Of a stretch of DNA of 64,000 nt, positions 16,072 to 26,087 are shown one piece after another. The translations under genes and the position numbers were made by a program. The DNA comes from an uncultured Bacteroidales bacterium. Lineage in GTDB: Bacteria > Bacteroidota > Bacteroidia > Bacteroidales > Paludibacteraceae. How positions within the stretch are numbered: position 1 is the stretch's first letter; each line of letters opens with the position of its first letter. The DNA lies in the NCBI GenBank assembly GCA_902799185.1, contig CADBZO010000010.1, forward strand, positions 1 to 64,000, written 5' to 3'. Below the pieces are notes generated by a model. The model did not search any database and was not told the DNA's origin. It saw nothing but the letters and a program-made list of their open reading frames with translations.

Positions 16072-17634
16072 TTACTTTTCGATTCTGTCTTTCTCGAATA
16101 CCGGGATGATCTCTACACGGCGGTCGAGGGAGATATCGTGATAGGGGTTCTCGGAGTCGTCATACTGCTGGGTATAACTGAAACCTTTGCTGACAATCTG
16201 ATCCGAAGGTACGCCTTTTTTCTTGAGCAGGCGGACGATCGAAGCCGCACGACGCTCGGAGAGGTTCTGGTTATACTCGAGCGAACCCTCTTTCGATGCG
16301 TGACCGTAAACGAGTACCATCTGCTCCGGGTGCTCTTTGAGCACATCGGCAATACGATCCACCACGTCTGCCGGTTTGAGTTTCGGTTTGTCGCTGTCGA
16401 AATCGAACCAGATAACCGATTTCATCATGATCTCGTTGATCTTCTTCGCTGCAACCGGTACGTTCTCAGCCTCCTCGCGACGAGCTAAGGTGAAAGTCGT
16501 ATCACGCATAACGAGATTCTCGTATTTCTTCGGTTTGCGAGCCGGCGTGTTCCAGCTGATACCTACTTTCACACCGACATCCCACGGACGAACCGCCTGT
16601 ACATAATCGGTAGCGATCACACCGTCGTAGTTCTCCATGAACGCATGCTGGCGGTATCCGGTTTCGTTGTTATTACGCCAACCGATCTCTTTGCCTGCAC
16701 CGTCACGCAGGTTATTGAACGTGTAGTTGGCATACACACCTACCATGAGGTCCAGATGCTCCATGAGCGGAATCATGAATCCCAAATCCGCCATACCGTC
16801 CACCGAGAGGTTCTTCAGACTCAGGTTCTTACCATCCGTCATCCAGCCGGCACTCTGACCGATTACCTCTTCGTAATAATCGCGGTCGGTACCCATCGTA
16901 CCATCGAGTTTGAGACCCCATTTGGCGTACTCACCCGTGTGCTCGATAGCACCGCTGACGAGGTTGTACTTCTGTCCTACGAGGTAGTTCACCTTTGCGC
17001 CCAGGTCAAAGAACAGACGCAGCTGGTTGTTGCGGTGCGAAACACGCTTCATGTCCGCAATCGGGAATTGGAACTGGAATCCAATCGGCAAACCAAGCAG
17101 GAACGAAGTCTGATGCTCCTTCCAATCCTTCATCGTCACGGTGTGGCTGTACTCCTCGCCGTTATCCGAATCGCCGTTGGAGGTCCAGGTCTTCGTACCA
17201 TTGAGCACCGAATAACTGTTCATCTGCTCTACCTGAAGACCTACCATGAAACCGACATTCTCATGGAAGTAATACACATAGTTGAACTGCGCCAACCAGT
17301 TGAAACCACCATCATTGCGAGCATTCTGCAGACCATTGTACAGATCCTTCAGACCATAACCCATCGAGCCGTAACCGGCACCGACCAGAGCTTGCAGGTA
17401 ATGTCCCTTACGAGTCCAAGCGGTATCTATCTCTTGCGGAATCTCGTTCTTGATGGTTTTAGTGGTGTAAGTAAACGTAGTATCCATATAAACATGGATG
17501 ATCTCCGTTTTTTTCTCGATGTCTTCCGAGGGAGTGGTCGCCGGAACCTGTTTCGTCTCCGTCTTCACTTTCTCACCCGCAAAGCCCATCATCATACAGC
17601 TCAATGCTGCTACCAGAAATAATACTTTTTTCAT
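16072..17634 (-). CDS. OmpA-family outer membrane protein, 520 aa
   Basis: Signal peptide MKKVLFLVAALSCMMMGFAGE at 17634. Residues about 75-385 are a predicted outer-membrane beta-barrel with alternating aromatic strands; residues about 410-515 are an OmpA-like peptidoglycan-binding domain (IWFDFDSDKPKLKPADVVDR, YGHASKEGSLEYNQNLSERR, then AASIVRLLKKKG). It would tie the outer membrane to peptidoglycan. It lies about 20 bp upstream of the heptamer repeat and of the tail-bearing gene and could be cotranscribed with it. Its leader contains a hairpin and an eight-G tract shared with the small gene at 37786-37941. Confidence 0.93.
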   Translation of the reverse strand: MKKVLFLVAALSCMMMGFAGEKVKTETKQVPATTPSEDIEKKTEIIHVYMDTTFTYTTKTIKNEIPQEIDTAWTRKGHYLQALVGAGYGSMGYGLKDLYNGLQNARNDGGFNWLAQFNYVYYFHENVGFMVGLQVEQMNSYSVLNGTKTWTSNGDSDNGEEYSHTVTMKDWKEHQTSFLLGLPIGFQFQFPIADMKRVSHRNNQLRLFFDLGAKVNYLVGQKYNLVSGAIEHTGEYAKWGLKLDGTMGTDRDYYEEVIGQSAGWMTDGKNLSLKNLSVDGMADLGFMIPLMEHLDLMVGVYANYTFNNLRDGAGKEIGWRNNNETGYRQHAFMENYDGVIATDYVQAVRPWDVGVKVGISWNTPARKPKKYENLVMRDTTFTLARREEAENVPVAAKKINEIMMKSVIWFDFDSDKPKLKPADVVDRIADVLKEHPEQMVLVYGHASKEGSLEYNQNLSERRAASIVRLLKKKGVPSDQIVSKGFSYTQQYDDSENPYHDISLDRRVEIIPVFEKDRIEK

Positions 17635-17795
17635 ACGGTAGTGAATTTTAGTTATACATTTAGTTTGTCAAATATGTTTTTTCAATTACTCTGATTGATT
17701 TCTTAAGTCCAAAATTATCAAAATGATCCAAAAATTATTTTTCTTTTTGATTTTTATATGTAACTCGGTCTTTGTTCCTAATAAAACGCAAACAA

Positions 17796-17892
17796 GCGGT
17801 ACCTGACCTAAAAGTCAAGCACCGCCTTTAGCGTTGCAAAAAAATAAATACAATTTAAGCTACCGCCATATTCGATATGGGGGGGGTAAAAA
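17796..17892 (-). promoter_or_regulatory. Conserved leader element (C8 tract, GGCGGT repeats, hairpin)
   Basis: Reading leftwards: TTTTTACCCCCCCC (G8 at 17879-17886 on plus), GGCGGTA, GCAACGC, then a hairpin built on GGCGGTGCTTGAC...GTCAGGTACCGC (about 17797-17826). The same order of blocks occurs at 38000-38095 upstream of the MKKTY-type small gene. The 17635-18268 gap otherwise shows nothing gene-like; a 78-codon ORF at 17968-18204 has no supporting features. Confidence 0.55.
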
Positions 17893-18268
17893 TGAACATT
17901 CTATTTATATAATCATTGTGCATTAGCCCCAAGGAACTAAAAATTTCGCGAAAATACAAAAACTATTTCATATACGCAAATTTTTTTTATAAAAAACACT
18001 CAAAAAAGATATTTTTTCTTCTATTCCTCCTTTTCGCAGCGTATAAATGGTGCTATTTTGATTAAAATTTATTATTTTTCCCAGTAGTGTCCTCAAAGGA
18101 AAAAAACAACGTTCATTGTCCGGCATAGTCTGCCGGTTTAGGTATGTTTTTGGGGGCTGATACTGCCTTTCCCCTGTAGCGGTTTTCCCGATTAACGGGA
18201 ACACCTAGTGTGTCAGCACAATACAAAGAATATAATGCGGGATACTATCCCGCGTAACTAACGAAGAA

Positions 18269-18310
18269 AATACCGGCAGCACCTGACCAACGTCAAGTGA
18301 TGCCGGTATT
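18269..18310 (-). terminator. Terminator of cysS
   Basis: A 10-bp stem AATACCGGCA (18269-18278) with TGCCGGTATT (18301-18310) and an inner CAC-TGAC/GTCA-GTG stem lies 24 bp downstream of the cysS stop. On the minus strand it is followed by TTCTTCG rather than a pure U tract. Confidence 0.75.
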
Positions 18311-18333
18311 TATGAGACAAAACGTATCGTCTG

Positions 18334-19845
18334 TCAGATAGACCACTCGAAGCCGTCTTTGGTATCTTTGATCTGGAAGCCAAGGGCGGTGAGTTCGTTA
18401 CGGATCTTGTCGGAGGTAGCCCAGTCTTTGTTCTGCTTGGCTTGCAGGCGGATGCCGAGGAGCAGGTCGATTGCGCCGTGGAAGGCGGTAAGAACCCCAT
18501 CGGAAACCCCACCCGACCTCCCCTCAAGGGAGGAGGAAGAATCTAACCGCAGACCGAGGATGTCGATGGCGTAGGTCTTCCAGACATCACGGAGCTCCTT
18601 CAGGTCCGCTTCGCTGATAGTGGCCTTGCCGTCGTGGACGGTGTTGATGAGTTTGGCGGAGTCGAAGAGGGCGGCGATGACAAAAGGCGTGTTGAGGTCA
18701 TCGTCCATGGCGGAGGAGCAACGCTGACGCAGAGAAACTACCTCTCTCCCGTCTCCCCCCACAAGGGAGGGAGATGTTTCCGCTGAGGGCTGAATCTTCA
18801 TCAGTCGGCTGTAAGCCTCTTGGAGGCGCTGGAGACCTTTCTCGGCTGCTTCCAGGGCTTCGGAAGAGAAATCGACCGTGGAGCGGTAATGCGCCTGAAG
18901 GATGAAGAAACGGATGACCATGGGGCCGAAGGGTTTCGACAGGAGCTCATGATTGCCGGAGAAGAACTGCTCCAGGGTGATGAAGTTATTGTAGCTCTTG
19001 CCCATTTTCTTGCCGGCAATGGTAATCATGTTGTTATGCATCCAGTAATGGACGGACTCGTGCCCGAGCGCCGCGCAGGACTGCGCTATCTCCGCCTCGT
19101 GGTGGGGGAAGATGAGGTCGAGTCCGCCGCCGTGGATGTCGAACTGCTCGCCGAGGTACTTGGTGCCCATCGTCGAGCACTCCATATGCCATCCGGGGAA
19201 GCCTTCCGACCAAGGAGAAGGCCAGTGCATAATATGCTCGGGGCTGGCTTTCTTCCAGAGGGCGAAGTCATAGCTGTGCTTTTTCTCGGACTGTCCGTCC
19301 AGCTCGCGTGTCTCCGTGACGATGTCATTGAGGTTGCGCCCGGAGAGTTTGCCGTACGGATAGTCCTTGGCGTACTTCTCCACGTCCATATAGACGGAGC
19401 CGTTGGAGACGTAGGCATAGCCGCGGTCGAGTATCTTCTGCACAAAAGCAATCTGCTCGATAATATGTCCCGAGGCGTGCGGTTCGATGGAAGGGGGCAG
19501 GACATTGAGCGCCGCCATGTCGCGGTGGTAGCGGTTGGTGTAATACTGCACCACCTCCATCGGCTCCAGCTGCTCCAGCCGGGCTTTCTTAGCGATCTTG
19601 TCTTCGCCTTCGTCGGCGTCGTGCTCCAAATGACCTACGTCGGTGATATTACGTACGTAGCGCACCTTATAGCCGAGGTGCATCAGATAGCGGTAGAGTA
19701 CGTCGAAGGTGATAGCAGGGCGGGCGTGTCCCAGATGGGCGTCACCGTACACGGTAGGACCGCAGACATACATGCCCACGTGCCCTTCGTGCAACGGTTT
19801 GAAGGTTTCTTTGTAACGAGATAAAGAATTATAGATTTCTAACAT
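18334..19845 (-). CDS. cysS: Cysteinyl-tRNA synthetase, 503 aa
   Basis: Charges tRNA-Cys with cysteine. The class I signatures are present: the HIGH-type motif in [17 protein letters not shown] (about residue 38), KMGKS (about 281), and zinc-ligand residues around CGPTVYGD and GWHMECSTM with HHEAEIAQS. The C-terminal half carries two short segments that look inserted: [11 protein letters not shown] (about residues 355-367) and [15 protein letters not shown] (about 437-447), each encoded by a C-rich palindromic repeat also found between genes. The ATG overlaps the nagB stop by one base (TAATG), so the two genes are translationally coupled. Confidence 0.97.
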   Translation of the reverse strand: MLEIYNSLSRYKETFKPLHEGHVGMYVCGPTVYGDAHLGHARPAITFDVLYRYLMHLGYKVRYVRNITDVGHLEHDADEGEDKIAKKARLEQLEPMEVVQYYTNRYHRDMAALNVLPPSIEPHASGHIIEQIAFVQKILDRGYAYVSNGSVYMDVEKYAKDYPYGKLSGRNLNDIVTETRELDGQSEKKHSYDFALWKKASPEHIMHWPSPWSEGFPGWHMECSTMGTKYLGEQFDIHGGGLDLIFPHHEAEIAQSCAALGHESVHYWMHNNMITIAGKKMGKSYNNFITLEQFFSGNHELLSKPFGPMVIRFFILQAHYRSTVDFSSEALEAAEKGLQRLQEAYSRLMKIQPSAETSPSLVGGDGREVVSLRQRCSSAMDDDLNTPFVIAALFDSAKLINTVHDGKATISEADLKELRDVWKTYAIDILGLRLDSSSSLEGRSGGVSDGVLTAFHGAIDLLLGIRLQAKQNKDWATSDKIRNELTALGFQIKDTKDGFEWSI

Positions 19846-20654
19846 TATAACAACGTTTTAGGATCGAGGTTGTTCTTCTCGATGTCCTTGAAATACTTGA
19901 AGGTACCTACCTTGAGTTCGTCGCAGGCAGCTTCGTCGCAGACGATGATGCCGTGCTGGTGCATCTGGAGCGCGGAAACGGTCCACATATGGCTGATAGG
20001 CTCCTCGATAGCATGCTGGAGGGCGCGGGCTTTGTTATGTCCGTTGACGACAATCAGCACCTCCTGCGCATCCATGACGGTACCTACACCTACCGTCAGC
20101 GCGGTCTTGGGCACTTTGTTGACGTCGTTGTCGAAGAAACGGCTGTTGGCGATAATGGTATCGGTTGTCAGCTCTTTCTTACGGGTACGGCTGGAGAGGG
20201 ACGAACCCGGTTCGTTGAAGGCGATGTGTCCGTCGGGACCTATGCCGCCGAGGAAGAGATGGATACCGCCTATATTCTTGATTTTCTCCTCATACCGCGC
20301 ACACTCGGCAGCGAGGTCGGGGGCGTTGCCGTTGAGGATATTGACGTTCTCCTTGCGGATGTCTATATGGCTGAAGAAATTGGTCCACATAAAGCTGTGA
20401 TAGCTCTCGGGATGCTCTTCGGGCAGGTTGACGTATTCGTCCATGTTGAATGTCACAACGTTACGGAACGACACTTTGCCTTCCTCATACAGTTTGATGA
20501 GAGCTTTGTACATGCCCAGCGGCGAGCTGCCGGTAGGGAGACCCAGAACGAAAGGTTTGCTCTCCTTAGGGTCAAACTCATTGATTTTCTTAGCTACATA
20601 GTTCGCAGCCCACTGGCTGAGCAGGTCATACGAAGGTTCGATAATTACTCGCAT
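19845..20654 (-). CDS. nagB: Glucosamine-6-phosphate deaminase, 269 aa
   Basis: Converts glucosamine-6-phosphate to fructose-6-phosphate and ammonia, linking amino-sugar breakdown to glycolysis. The family signatures [26 protein letters not shown] and [18 protein letters not shown] are intact, and the length of 269 is usual for bacterial NagB. It precedes cysS with a one-base overlap. A hairpin with CTCCTG/CAGGAG arms (20697-20730) lies just upstream and may end the TlpA or glgB transcript. Confidence 0.97.
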   Translation of the reverse strand: MRVIIEPSYDLLSQWAANYVAKKINEFDPKESKPFVLGLPTGSSPLGMYKALIKLYEEGKVSFRNVVTFNMDEYVNLPEEHPESYHSFMWTNFFSHIDIRKENVNILNGNAPDLAAECARYEEKIKNIGGIHLFLGGIGPDGHIAFNEPGSSLSSRTRKKELTTDTIIANSRFFDNDVNKVPKTALTVGVGTVMDAQEVLIVVNGHNKARALQHAIEEPISHMWTVSALQMHQHGIIVCDEAACDELKVGTFKYFKDIEKNNLDPKTLL

Positions 20655-20696
20655 TGTTTTTTGTTTGAATGTTAAATTGTTAATTATTATTGCCCG

Positions 20697-20730
20697 CTCC
20701 TGCCGGTAACTACTGCCTAACGGACAGGAG
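20697..20730. terminator. Possible terminator hairpin
   Basis: CTCCTG (20697-20702) pairs with CAGGAG (20725-20730), with additional pairing CCGgTa/taaCGG inside. It lies 13 bp downstream of the TlpA-like gene. There is no strong U tract, so the call is tentative. Confidence 0.4.
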
Positions 20731-20742
20731 AGGGGATTGGTT

Positions 20743-21303
20743 TTATTCTCCGAGAAGAATCTCTACGATCTGAGGTTCCTCGAGGTTGACACCGACAATC
20801 TGTCCCTCGCGGTTGATGAGGACGGTGTGCGGGATATACTGCACCTGATAGAGGTCGGAGCATACATGTGCGGCATCCTCGCGCATCTGCGGCCACGGCA
20901 TCTGTTCCTCCGCCAGGGCTGCGCGCCAGGGTTCCTCCTCCTGATCCACGGAGCAGCTGAGTATCTGCAGCCGTCCCGCGGGCTGCGAGGCGTAGATCTC
21001 CTTGAGCACCGGGATGAAACGGCGGCAGGGACCGCACCACGAAGCCCAGAAATCCAGCAGCACATAATCCGTCTGACCGACGAGGGAACTGAGCGACAGC
21101 TCCCGGCCTTCCGGAGTGATGGCGGTGATGTCTATGTAGGCGGACGTAGTTTGCGTAGGTTCCGTAGTTTGCGTAGTTTGCGTAGTTTGCGTAGTTTCCG
21201 TTGTTTGCGTTGTTTCCGTAGTTTCCGTAGATTGCTCCGCGGGTTTCTTGCCGCAGCCGGCAATCAGCACTGCCGCTGCAAACATCAATAAGTACTTTTT
21301 CAT
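20743..21303 (-). CDS. TlpA/ResA-like thioredoxin lipoprotein with repeat-encoded linker, 186 aa
   Basis: Lipoprotein signal [20 protein letters not shown]; the thioredoxin-like domain (about residues 58-186) holds the redox motif WCGPC in [20 protein letters not shown] and a cis-Pro region [11 protein letters not shown]. Likely a periplasm-facing thiol-disulfide reductase of the envelope. Between the lipid anchor and the domain is a Thr-rich linker (residues about 24-52, TTE/TTQ repeats) encoded by the same 9-bp repeat that forms the leader arrays of the surface genes, here read in the third frame. The repeat is in phase, so the protein is intact. Confidence 0.93.
   Translation of the reverse strand: MKKYLLMFAAAVLIAGCGKKPAEQSTETTETTQTTETTQTTQTTQTTEPTQTTSAYIDITAITPEGRELSLSSLVGQTDYVLLDFWASWCGPCRRFIPVLKEIYASQPAGRLQILSCSVDQEEEPWRAALAEEQMPWPQMREDAAHVCSDLYQVQYIPHTVLINREGQIVGVNLEEPQIVEILLGE
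21147..21233. repeat. 9-bp repeat inside the TlpA-like coding region
   Basis: Nine to ten units of CGTAGTTTN or CGTAGTTTC lie within the coding sequence and encode TTQ or TTE triplets. Some units differ (CGTTGTTT, CGTAGGTT). A related array with unit CTAGTTTAT spans 21317-21352 and overlaps the glgB stop codon. Confidence 0.93.
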
Positions 21304-21347
21304 TGCTGTTGTTTTTCTAGTTTATCTAGTTTAACTAGTCTATCTAG

Positions 21348-23450
21348 TTAATCTATCTTTTTTAATACCACCGCGGAACGGGCGGGGAGGTACATCTTGA
21401 GCCAGCCCTTGCCGTCAGCGGCATAGAGGTCGTCGTGCTGGGTGAAATGCTCTACCGAGTCATCGCTGAGGCCGAAGCCGGCGAACTCCTTCGCATCGGT
21501 GTTCAGCACCACTTTGTATTTGCCTTCCGGCACGAGCATGCCGTAGTCGGAGAAAGACTTCTGTCCGTTCCAGTTGAAGATGAAGAGCAGGTCTCCGCGG
21601 GAGTAGGCTACCACCTGGTCTCCCTCGTTGTCCCACCATTTCATCACCCACGGGAGGTGGTTCGTCACGTGGTATTTCTTCTCCTCTGCCGTCGGTTTCA
21701 AGATGTGCAGGTGCTCTTTGAGCAGGTGCACCATCGCCTCGTCGAAGCGGTTGAGGTCCGCAAAGAAATAGTGGGGATTGTCCACCAGGTCCCATTGGCG
21801 GCGGGCGTATTTGTAACTCCAGCCGTTGCCCTCACGGGGGAAGTCGATCCACTCGGGGTGGCCGAACTCGTTGCCCATGAACGTGAGGTAACCGCCGTTG
21901 ATGGTAGAGGCGGTGACAAGCCGTATCATCTTATGCAGCGCGATACCGCGATCGACCATATAAGTGGAATGACCGTGCTCGAAATGCCAGTACATGTCGG
22001 AATCCACGAGGCGGAAGATAATCGTCTTGTCGCCTACCAGCGCCTGGTCGTGGCTCTCGGCATAAGAGATGGTCTTCTCGTCCTCGCGGCGGTTGGTCAT
22101 CTCAAAGAGTATATGGCCGGCTTTCCAGTCCTCATCCTTGACCTCCTTGATATACTTGATCCAGAAATCCGGAATGCCCATGGCAAGCCGGTAGTCAAAG
22201 CCCACGCCACCATCTTGAATAGGGCTTGCCAGACCGGGCATTCCCGACATCTCTTCCGCTATCGTGATAGCATCCGGCTTCACTTCATGGATGACCTTGT
22301 TGGCAAGGGTTAGATACATGATCGCATCGCCGTCCTCGTTGCCGTTGAAATAAGAGCCGTAACCGTTGAAGTCCTCGCCGAGTCCGTGGCTGAGGTAAAT
22401 CATCGAGGTCACTCCGTCGAACCGGAATCCGTCGAAGTCGTACTCGTCCAGCCAGAACTTACAGTTCGAGAGCAGGAAATGGAGCACTTCGTTCTTGCCG
22501 TAGTTGAAACAGAGGCTGTCCCAAGCCGGGTGCTCCCGCCGTGCGCCGTCGTGGAAATACTGGTAGGGCGTGCCGTCGAAGTTACCGAGGCCCTCCAGCT
22601 CGTTCTTCACCGCGTGGCTGTGTACAAGGTCCATGATCACTTTCATGCCCCTGCCGTGCGCGTCGTCAATGAGCGCCTTCAACTCGTTTGGCGTACCGAA
22701 ACGGCTGGAGGCAGCGAAGAAGTTCGACACGTGATACCCGAACGAACCGTAATAGGGATGTTCCTGGATAGCCATGATCTGCACGCAGTTGTAGCCTAAT
22801 TCGGCGATACGCGGCAGGACGTCACGGCGGAACTCCTCATAGGAATTGACCTTCTCCTCCTTGGAACTCATGCCTATATGGCATTCATAGATAAAGAGGG
22901 CTTCATCCTTCTTTCCTCCCCTCGCCTTGGGAGAGGGGTTGGGGGAGAGGTGTCTGTTCTTCCACTCGTACTCCGGCTCGTCCCACACCTGGGCGGAGAA
23001 GATCTTCGTCTGCTCGTCCTGTACCACGCGACGCACATAACTCGGGATACGCTCTCCGTAACCGCCGTTCCACTCCACCAGCAGTTTGTACAACTGGCCG
23101 TGTTGCAGGGCTTTCTCCGGCAGCCGGGCTTCCCATACGCCGTTACCGACCGGCTGCAGACGGTAGGCCTCGTCTTTCTGCTCACCCTTGATATAAATAG
23201 CAGTAGCATTTGGAGCCCATTCCCGTAAGATCCATTTTTTGTTCTTGCGGTCGTGGTGAAGACCGAAATAGAGGTATCCGCTCGCCCAATCCGCAAGGGC
23301 TGTCTTGTCATCGGCACCCGGCTGATGACCGAGGAGCTCGGTTTCCTTGCGTGCCGCATAGTCTGCGCGTGCCTGCAATGCACCCTCGTAGGGCTGCAGG
23401 TACGGATCGCGCTCCACAATGGGCAGATGTTTCACTTTCTTTGTTGCCAT
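21348..23450 (-). CDS. glgB: 1,4-alpha-glucan branching enzyme, 700 aa
   Basis: Introduces alpha-1,6 branches in glycogen. An N-terminal CBM48 (about residues 45-160) is followed by the GH13 barrel, with YNCVQIMAIQEHPYYGSFGYH, the nucleophile-region FDGFRFDGVTSM and the acid-region TIAEEMSGMPGL, and a C-terminal beta domain. The architecture is closer to the eukaryotic-like GlgB common in Bacteroidota than to the E. coli type. A short segment SPNPSPKARGGKKDEA (about residues 166-180), between CBM48 and barrel, is encoded by the C-rich palindromic repeat (22911-22953). No other glycogen genes are nearby. Confidence 0.96.
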   Translation of the reverse strand: MATKKVKHLPIVERDPYLQPYEGALQARADYAARKETELLGHQPGADDKTALADWASGYLYFGLHHDRKNKKWILREWAPNATAIYIKGEQKDEAYRLQPVGNGVWEARLPEKALQHGQLYKLLVEWNGGYGERIPSYVRRVVQDEQTKIFSAQVWDEPEYEWKNRHLSPNPSPKARGGKKDEALFIYECHIGMSSKEEKVNSYEEFRRDVLPRIAELGYNCVQIMAIQEHPYYGSFGYHVSNFFAASSRFGTPNELKALIDDAHGRGMKVIMDLVHSHAVKNELEGLGNFDGTPYQYFHDGARREHPAWDSLCFNYGKNEVLHFLLSNCKFWLDEYDFDGFRFDGVTSMIYLSHGLGEDFNGYGSYFNGNEDGDAIMYLTLANKVIHEVKPDAITIAEEMSGMPGLASPIQDGGVGFDYRLAMGIPDFWIKYIKEVKDEDWKAGHILFEMTNRREDEKTISYAESHDQALVGDKTIIFRLVDSDMYWHFEHGHSTYMVDRGIALHKMIRLVTASTINGGYLTFMGNEFGHPEWIDFPREGNGWSYKYARRQWDLVDNPHYFFADLNRFDEAMVHLLKEHLHILKPTAEEKKYHVTNHLPWVMKWWDNEGDQVVAYSRGDLLFIFNWNGQKSFSDYGMLVPEGKYKVVLNTDAKEFAGFGLSDDSVEHFTQHDDLYAADGKGWLKMYLPARSAVVLKKID

Positions 23451-23492
23451 GATTTGTGTGTTTTAGATGGTTTATCCTTCGTACTTCGTACA

Positions 23493-23945
23493 TCAATCGA
23501 CGCGTGCTTTGACGATAAGCTTGCGGTATTCCTTGCCCGGCGCTATTCCGGGCTGGTGCGCATCCTCGGGGAAGAAGACAGCGAAATGGCCGGCGGGCAC
23601 GGTGAACTTGGCCGTGGCCTTGTCGGCATAGAACTCCACGTCCTTGCCCTCGTCGTACTCCTGGGTCACCTCCTGACAATCTACCTGCGCCTTCCAGCCC
23701 ATCTCTTCGTCGTCACCCAGCGGAATCTGGATATCCAGATAGTCCCTGTGCGCCTCCATGCGGCATTTGGACTCCTCCTTACCCTTGAAATCATTGATGT
23801 TCACAAAGAGGTTCTTGCCATCGAGATAGATTTTGCAGGCAGGCATTTCCTCCAGGTCGTTCTCGTTGTAGAATTTCATGAATTGTTCAAAGCCCGGTAC
23901 GCAGTCGAAGTACCTGTCGGCGTTCTCCAGTTTGTCGAGTATCAT
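23493..23945 (-). CDS. YhcH/YjgK/YiaL family (DUF386) protein, 150 aa
   Basis: A cupin-type small protein related to EbgC and to sialic-acid-locus YhcH. Visible hallmarks are EAHRDYLDIQIPLGDDEEMG, FYADKATAKFTVPAGHFAVFF and PEDAHQPGI, the conserved His/Glu positions that bind a metal in the family. The family is linked to sugar mutarotation or anomer handling; the substrate cannot be told here. Its promoter (TAACTTTG, 23999-23992, with TTGC at 24022-24019) overlaps the divergent promoter of the M13 peptidase. Confidence 0.9.
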   Translation of the reverse strand: MILDKLENADRYFDCVPGFEQFMKFYNENDLEEMPACKIYLDGKNLFVNINDFKGKEESKCRMEAHRDYLDIQIPLGDDEEMGWKAQVDCQEVTQEYDEGKDVEFYADKATAKFTVPAGHFAVFFPEDAHQPGIAPGKEYRKLIVKARVD

Positions 23946-23991
23946 AATAATTTATTTTTACGATTGCTTTGATTAATTGCGATTTTGGGTG

Positions 23992-24039
23992 CAAAGTTAG
24001 TAAAAAATTTGCATATGTGCAAGAATTTTTGTAATTTTG
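23992..24039. promoter_or_regulatory. Divergent overlapping promoters
   Basis: Minus strand: TTGC (24022-24019), 20 bp, TAACTTTG (23999-23992), for the YhcH-family gene. Plus strand: TTTG (24008-24011), 20 bp, TAATTTTG (24032-24039), for the M13 peptidase. The two -33 regions interleave, so the genes probably compete for or share control. Confidence 0.8.
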
Positions 24040-24065
24040 CAGCCGATTTACGAAAAAAACAGTCT

Positions 24066-26087
24066 ATGAAGAAAATTATTGTTTCTACGCTGGCAGCGTT
24101 AATGCTTATGACAACAGCTTGTACTACCAAACAACAAACAACCGGTATCAGCCTTGACAATCTGGACACTACGGCGGTACCGCAGAATGATTTCTACCAG
24201 TTCGCATGCGGCGGATGGATGGCAAACAACCCCTTGACACCCGAATACAGCCGTTTCGGTTCGTTCGACAAATTAGGGCTGAACAACCTGGAGCAGGTGA
24301 ACGGCCTGATTCAGGAGATCGCCCAAAAGAAACACCCGCAGGGCTCCATTGGGCAGAAGATAGGGGATATCTATAACCTGGCGATGGATACCGCCCGCCG
24401 TGACCGCGAGGGCATTGAGCCGATCCAGAAGACGCTCGACGAGATAGCCGCTATCAGCAGCCGTGAGGAGCTGTCGGAGGTATTGGGCAAATCCATGGAT
24501 TACCAGCTCTGGGCGATGTACGTAGAGGCAGACGCCATGAACAGCTCCATGAACATCCTCAACGAGTGCCAGGCCGGTTTCTCGCTCGGCGAGAAAGAGT
24601 ATTACCTCGATACCGACGAGCAGACAACGGCTATCCGTAACGCCTATGTAGCGTATGTAGAGAAGATGTTCGGCCTCTTCGGCTTCGAGGACGGCGATAC
24701 GAAAGCGCAGACCGTGCTCCGCATGGAGACGAGACTCGCCACCGCCGCTTACAGCAACGTGGAGCTGCGTGACCCCATCCGTAACTACAACAAGATGAGC
24801 GTTGCCGAGCTGCAGGAGCTCGTACCGCAAGTGAACTGGAAGACCTATTTCGAGGCGCTGGGAGTAAAGCTCGACAGCCTGTCCGTAGGTCAGATACCCC
24901 ACCTGCAGGAGGCCGGTAAGATGTTAGCCGACGAGCCGCTGGAGGACCTCAAGACCCTGTTCACCTGGCAGGCTATTGAGGGAGCCGCATCCTTCCTGAC
25001 CACGGAGATTTACATGACTTCGTTCGATTTCTACGGCAAGGTCCTCTCCGGCAAGGAAGAGCCGTCTCCGCTGTGGAAACGCGCCGTAGGTATCGTGAAC
25101 GGTACGCTCGGCGAAGCGGTAGGTCAGATGTACGTACAGAAATACTTCCCGGAGGAGAACAAAGAGCGTATGCTGGCGCTGGTGAAGAACCTGCAGAAAG
25201 CGCTCGGCATCCGTATCGAGAACCTGACATGGATGAGCGACGAGACGAAGGCTAAAGCCTTGGAGAAACTGAACGCTATCACCATCAAGATCGGTTATCC
25301 CGACGAATGGCGCGACTACAGCAAACTCGACATCAACGCCGCGGACACCTATTACGCCAACCTGGAGCGTGCCGCCAAGTTCGAGCAGGAGTACAGCCTG
25401 AGCTACCTCGGCAAACCGGTGGACAAGAAGAAATGGTATATGACCCCGCAGACGGTGAACGCATACTATAACCCGTCCTCCAACGAAATATGCTTCCCCG
25501 CCGGTATTCTGCAATACCCGTTCTTCGACATGGAGGCTGACGACGCCTTCAACTACGGCGCTATCGGCGTAGTGATCGGCCATGAGATGACCCACGGATT
25601 CGACGACCAGGGATGCCAGTTCGACAAGGACGGTAACATGGTCAACTGGTGGACTGCCGAGGACAAAGCGGCCTTCGACGCCCGCACGAAAGTGATGGAA
25701 GAGGCGTTCAACAAGATCGAAGTGGCTCCCGGCGTACACGCCAACGGTGCCTTCACCTTGGGCGAGAACATCGCCGACCACGGCGGATTGCAGGTTTCCT
25801 ATCTGGCCTTCACGCTGAACGAAGAAGCCAAGGCGGAGAAGGACCGTCTGCAGACCCGCGACGGCTTCACGCCCGCACAGCGTTTCTTCCTGGCTTACGC
25901 CAATGTATGGGCAGGCAATATCCGTCCGGAGGAGATACTGAACCGCACGAAGAGCGATCCTCACTCGCTCGGCCGCTGGCGCGTGAACGGCGCACTACCG
26001 CAGATCAACGCCTGGTACGAGGCGTGGAACGTGACCGAGGAGAGCCCGCTGTACGTGGCTCCGGAAAACCGCGTTAGTATATGGTAA
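24066..26087 (+). CDS. pepO: M13-family metalloendopeptidase lipoprotein, 673 aa
   Basis: Zinc endopeptidase of the neprilysin family, which cleaves oligopeptides. Start 24066 is chosen because the promoter's -7 box ends at 24039, excluding the longer frame from 23985, and it yields the lipoprotein signal MKKIIVSTLAALMLMTTACT. The zinc motif HEMTH starts at residue 506 in VIGHEMTHGFDDQG, with the third ligand E567 in GENIADHGG, and the substrate-binding NAYYNPSSNEICFPAGI precedes it. Length is normal for the family. The next gene starts within its last codons. Confidence 0.95.
   Translation: MKKIIVSTLAALMLMTTACTTKQQTTGISLDNLDTTAVPQNDFYQFACGGWMANNPLTPEYSRFGSFDKLGLNNLEQVNGLIQEIAQKKHPQGSIGQKIGDIYNLAMDTARRDREGIEPIQKTLDEIAAISSREELSEVLGKSMDYQLWAMYVEADAMNSSMNILNECQAGFSLGEKEYYLDTDEQTTAIRNAYVAYVEKMFGLFGFEDGDTKAQTVLRMETRLATAAYSNVELRDPIRNYNKMSVAELQELVPQVNWKTYFEALGVKLDSLSVGQIPHLQEAGKMLADEPLEDLKTLFTWQAIEGAASFLTTEIYMTSFDFYGKVLSGKEEPSPLWKRAVGIVNGTLGEAVGQMYVQKYFPEENKERMLALVKNLQKALGIRIENLTWMSDETKAKALEKLNAITIKIGYPDEWRDYSKLDINAADTYYANLERAAKFEQEYSLSYLGKPVDKKKWYMTPQTVNAYYNPSSNEICFPAGILQYPFFDMEADDAFNYGAIGVVIGHEMTHGFDDQGCQFDKDGNMVNWWTAEDKAAFDARTKVMEEAFNKIEVAPGVHANGAFTLGENIADHGGLQVSYLAFTLNEEAKAEKDRLQTRDGFTPAQRFFLAYANVWAGNIRPEEILNRTKSDPHSLGRWRVNGALPQINAWYEAWNVTEESPLYVAPENRVSIW

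Noticed and set aside
17968..18204. 78-codon ORF between cysS and the OmpA gene
   Set aside because: No start context, no conserved pattern, low-complexity composition, and it overlaps AT-rich intergenic sequence.
20697..20742. Riboswitch upstream of nagB
   Set aside because: Only one weak hairpin and no recognisable aptamer signature (glmS-type core absent).
23985..24065. Upstream start for the M13 peptidase
   Set aside because: The plus-strand promoter's -7 box ends at 24039, so the ATG at 23985 would lie before the transcription start.
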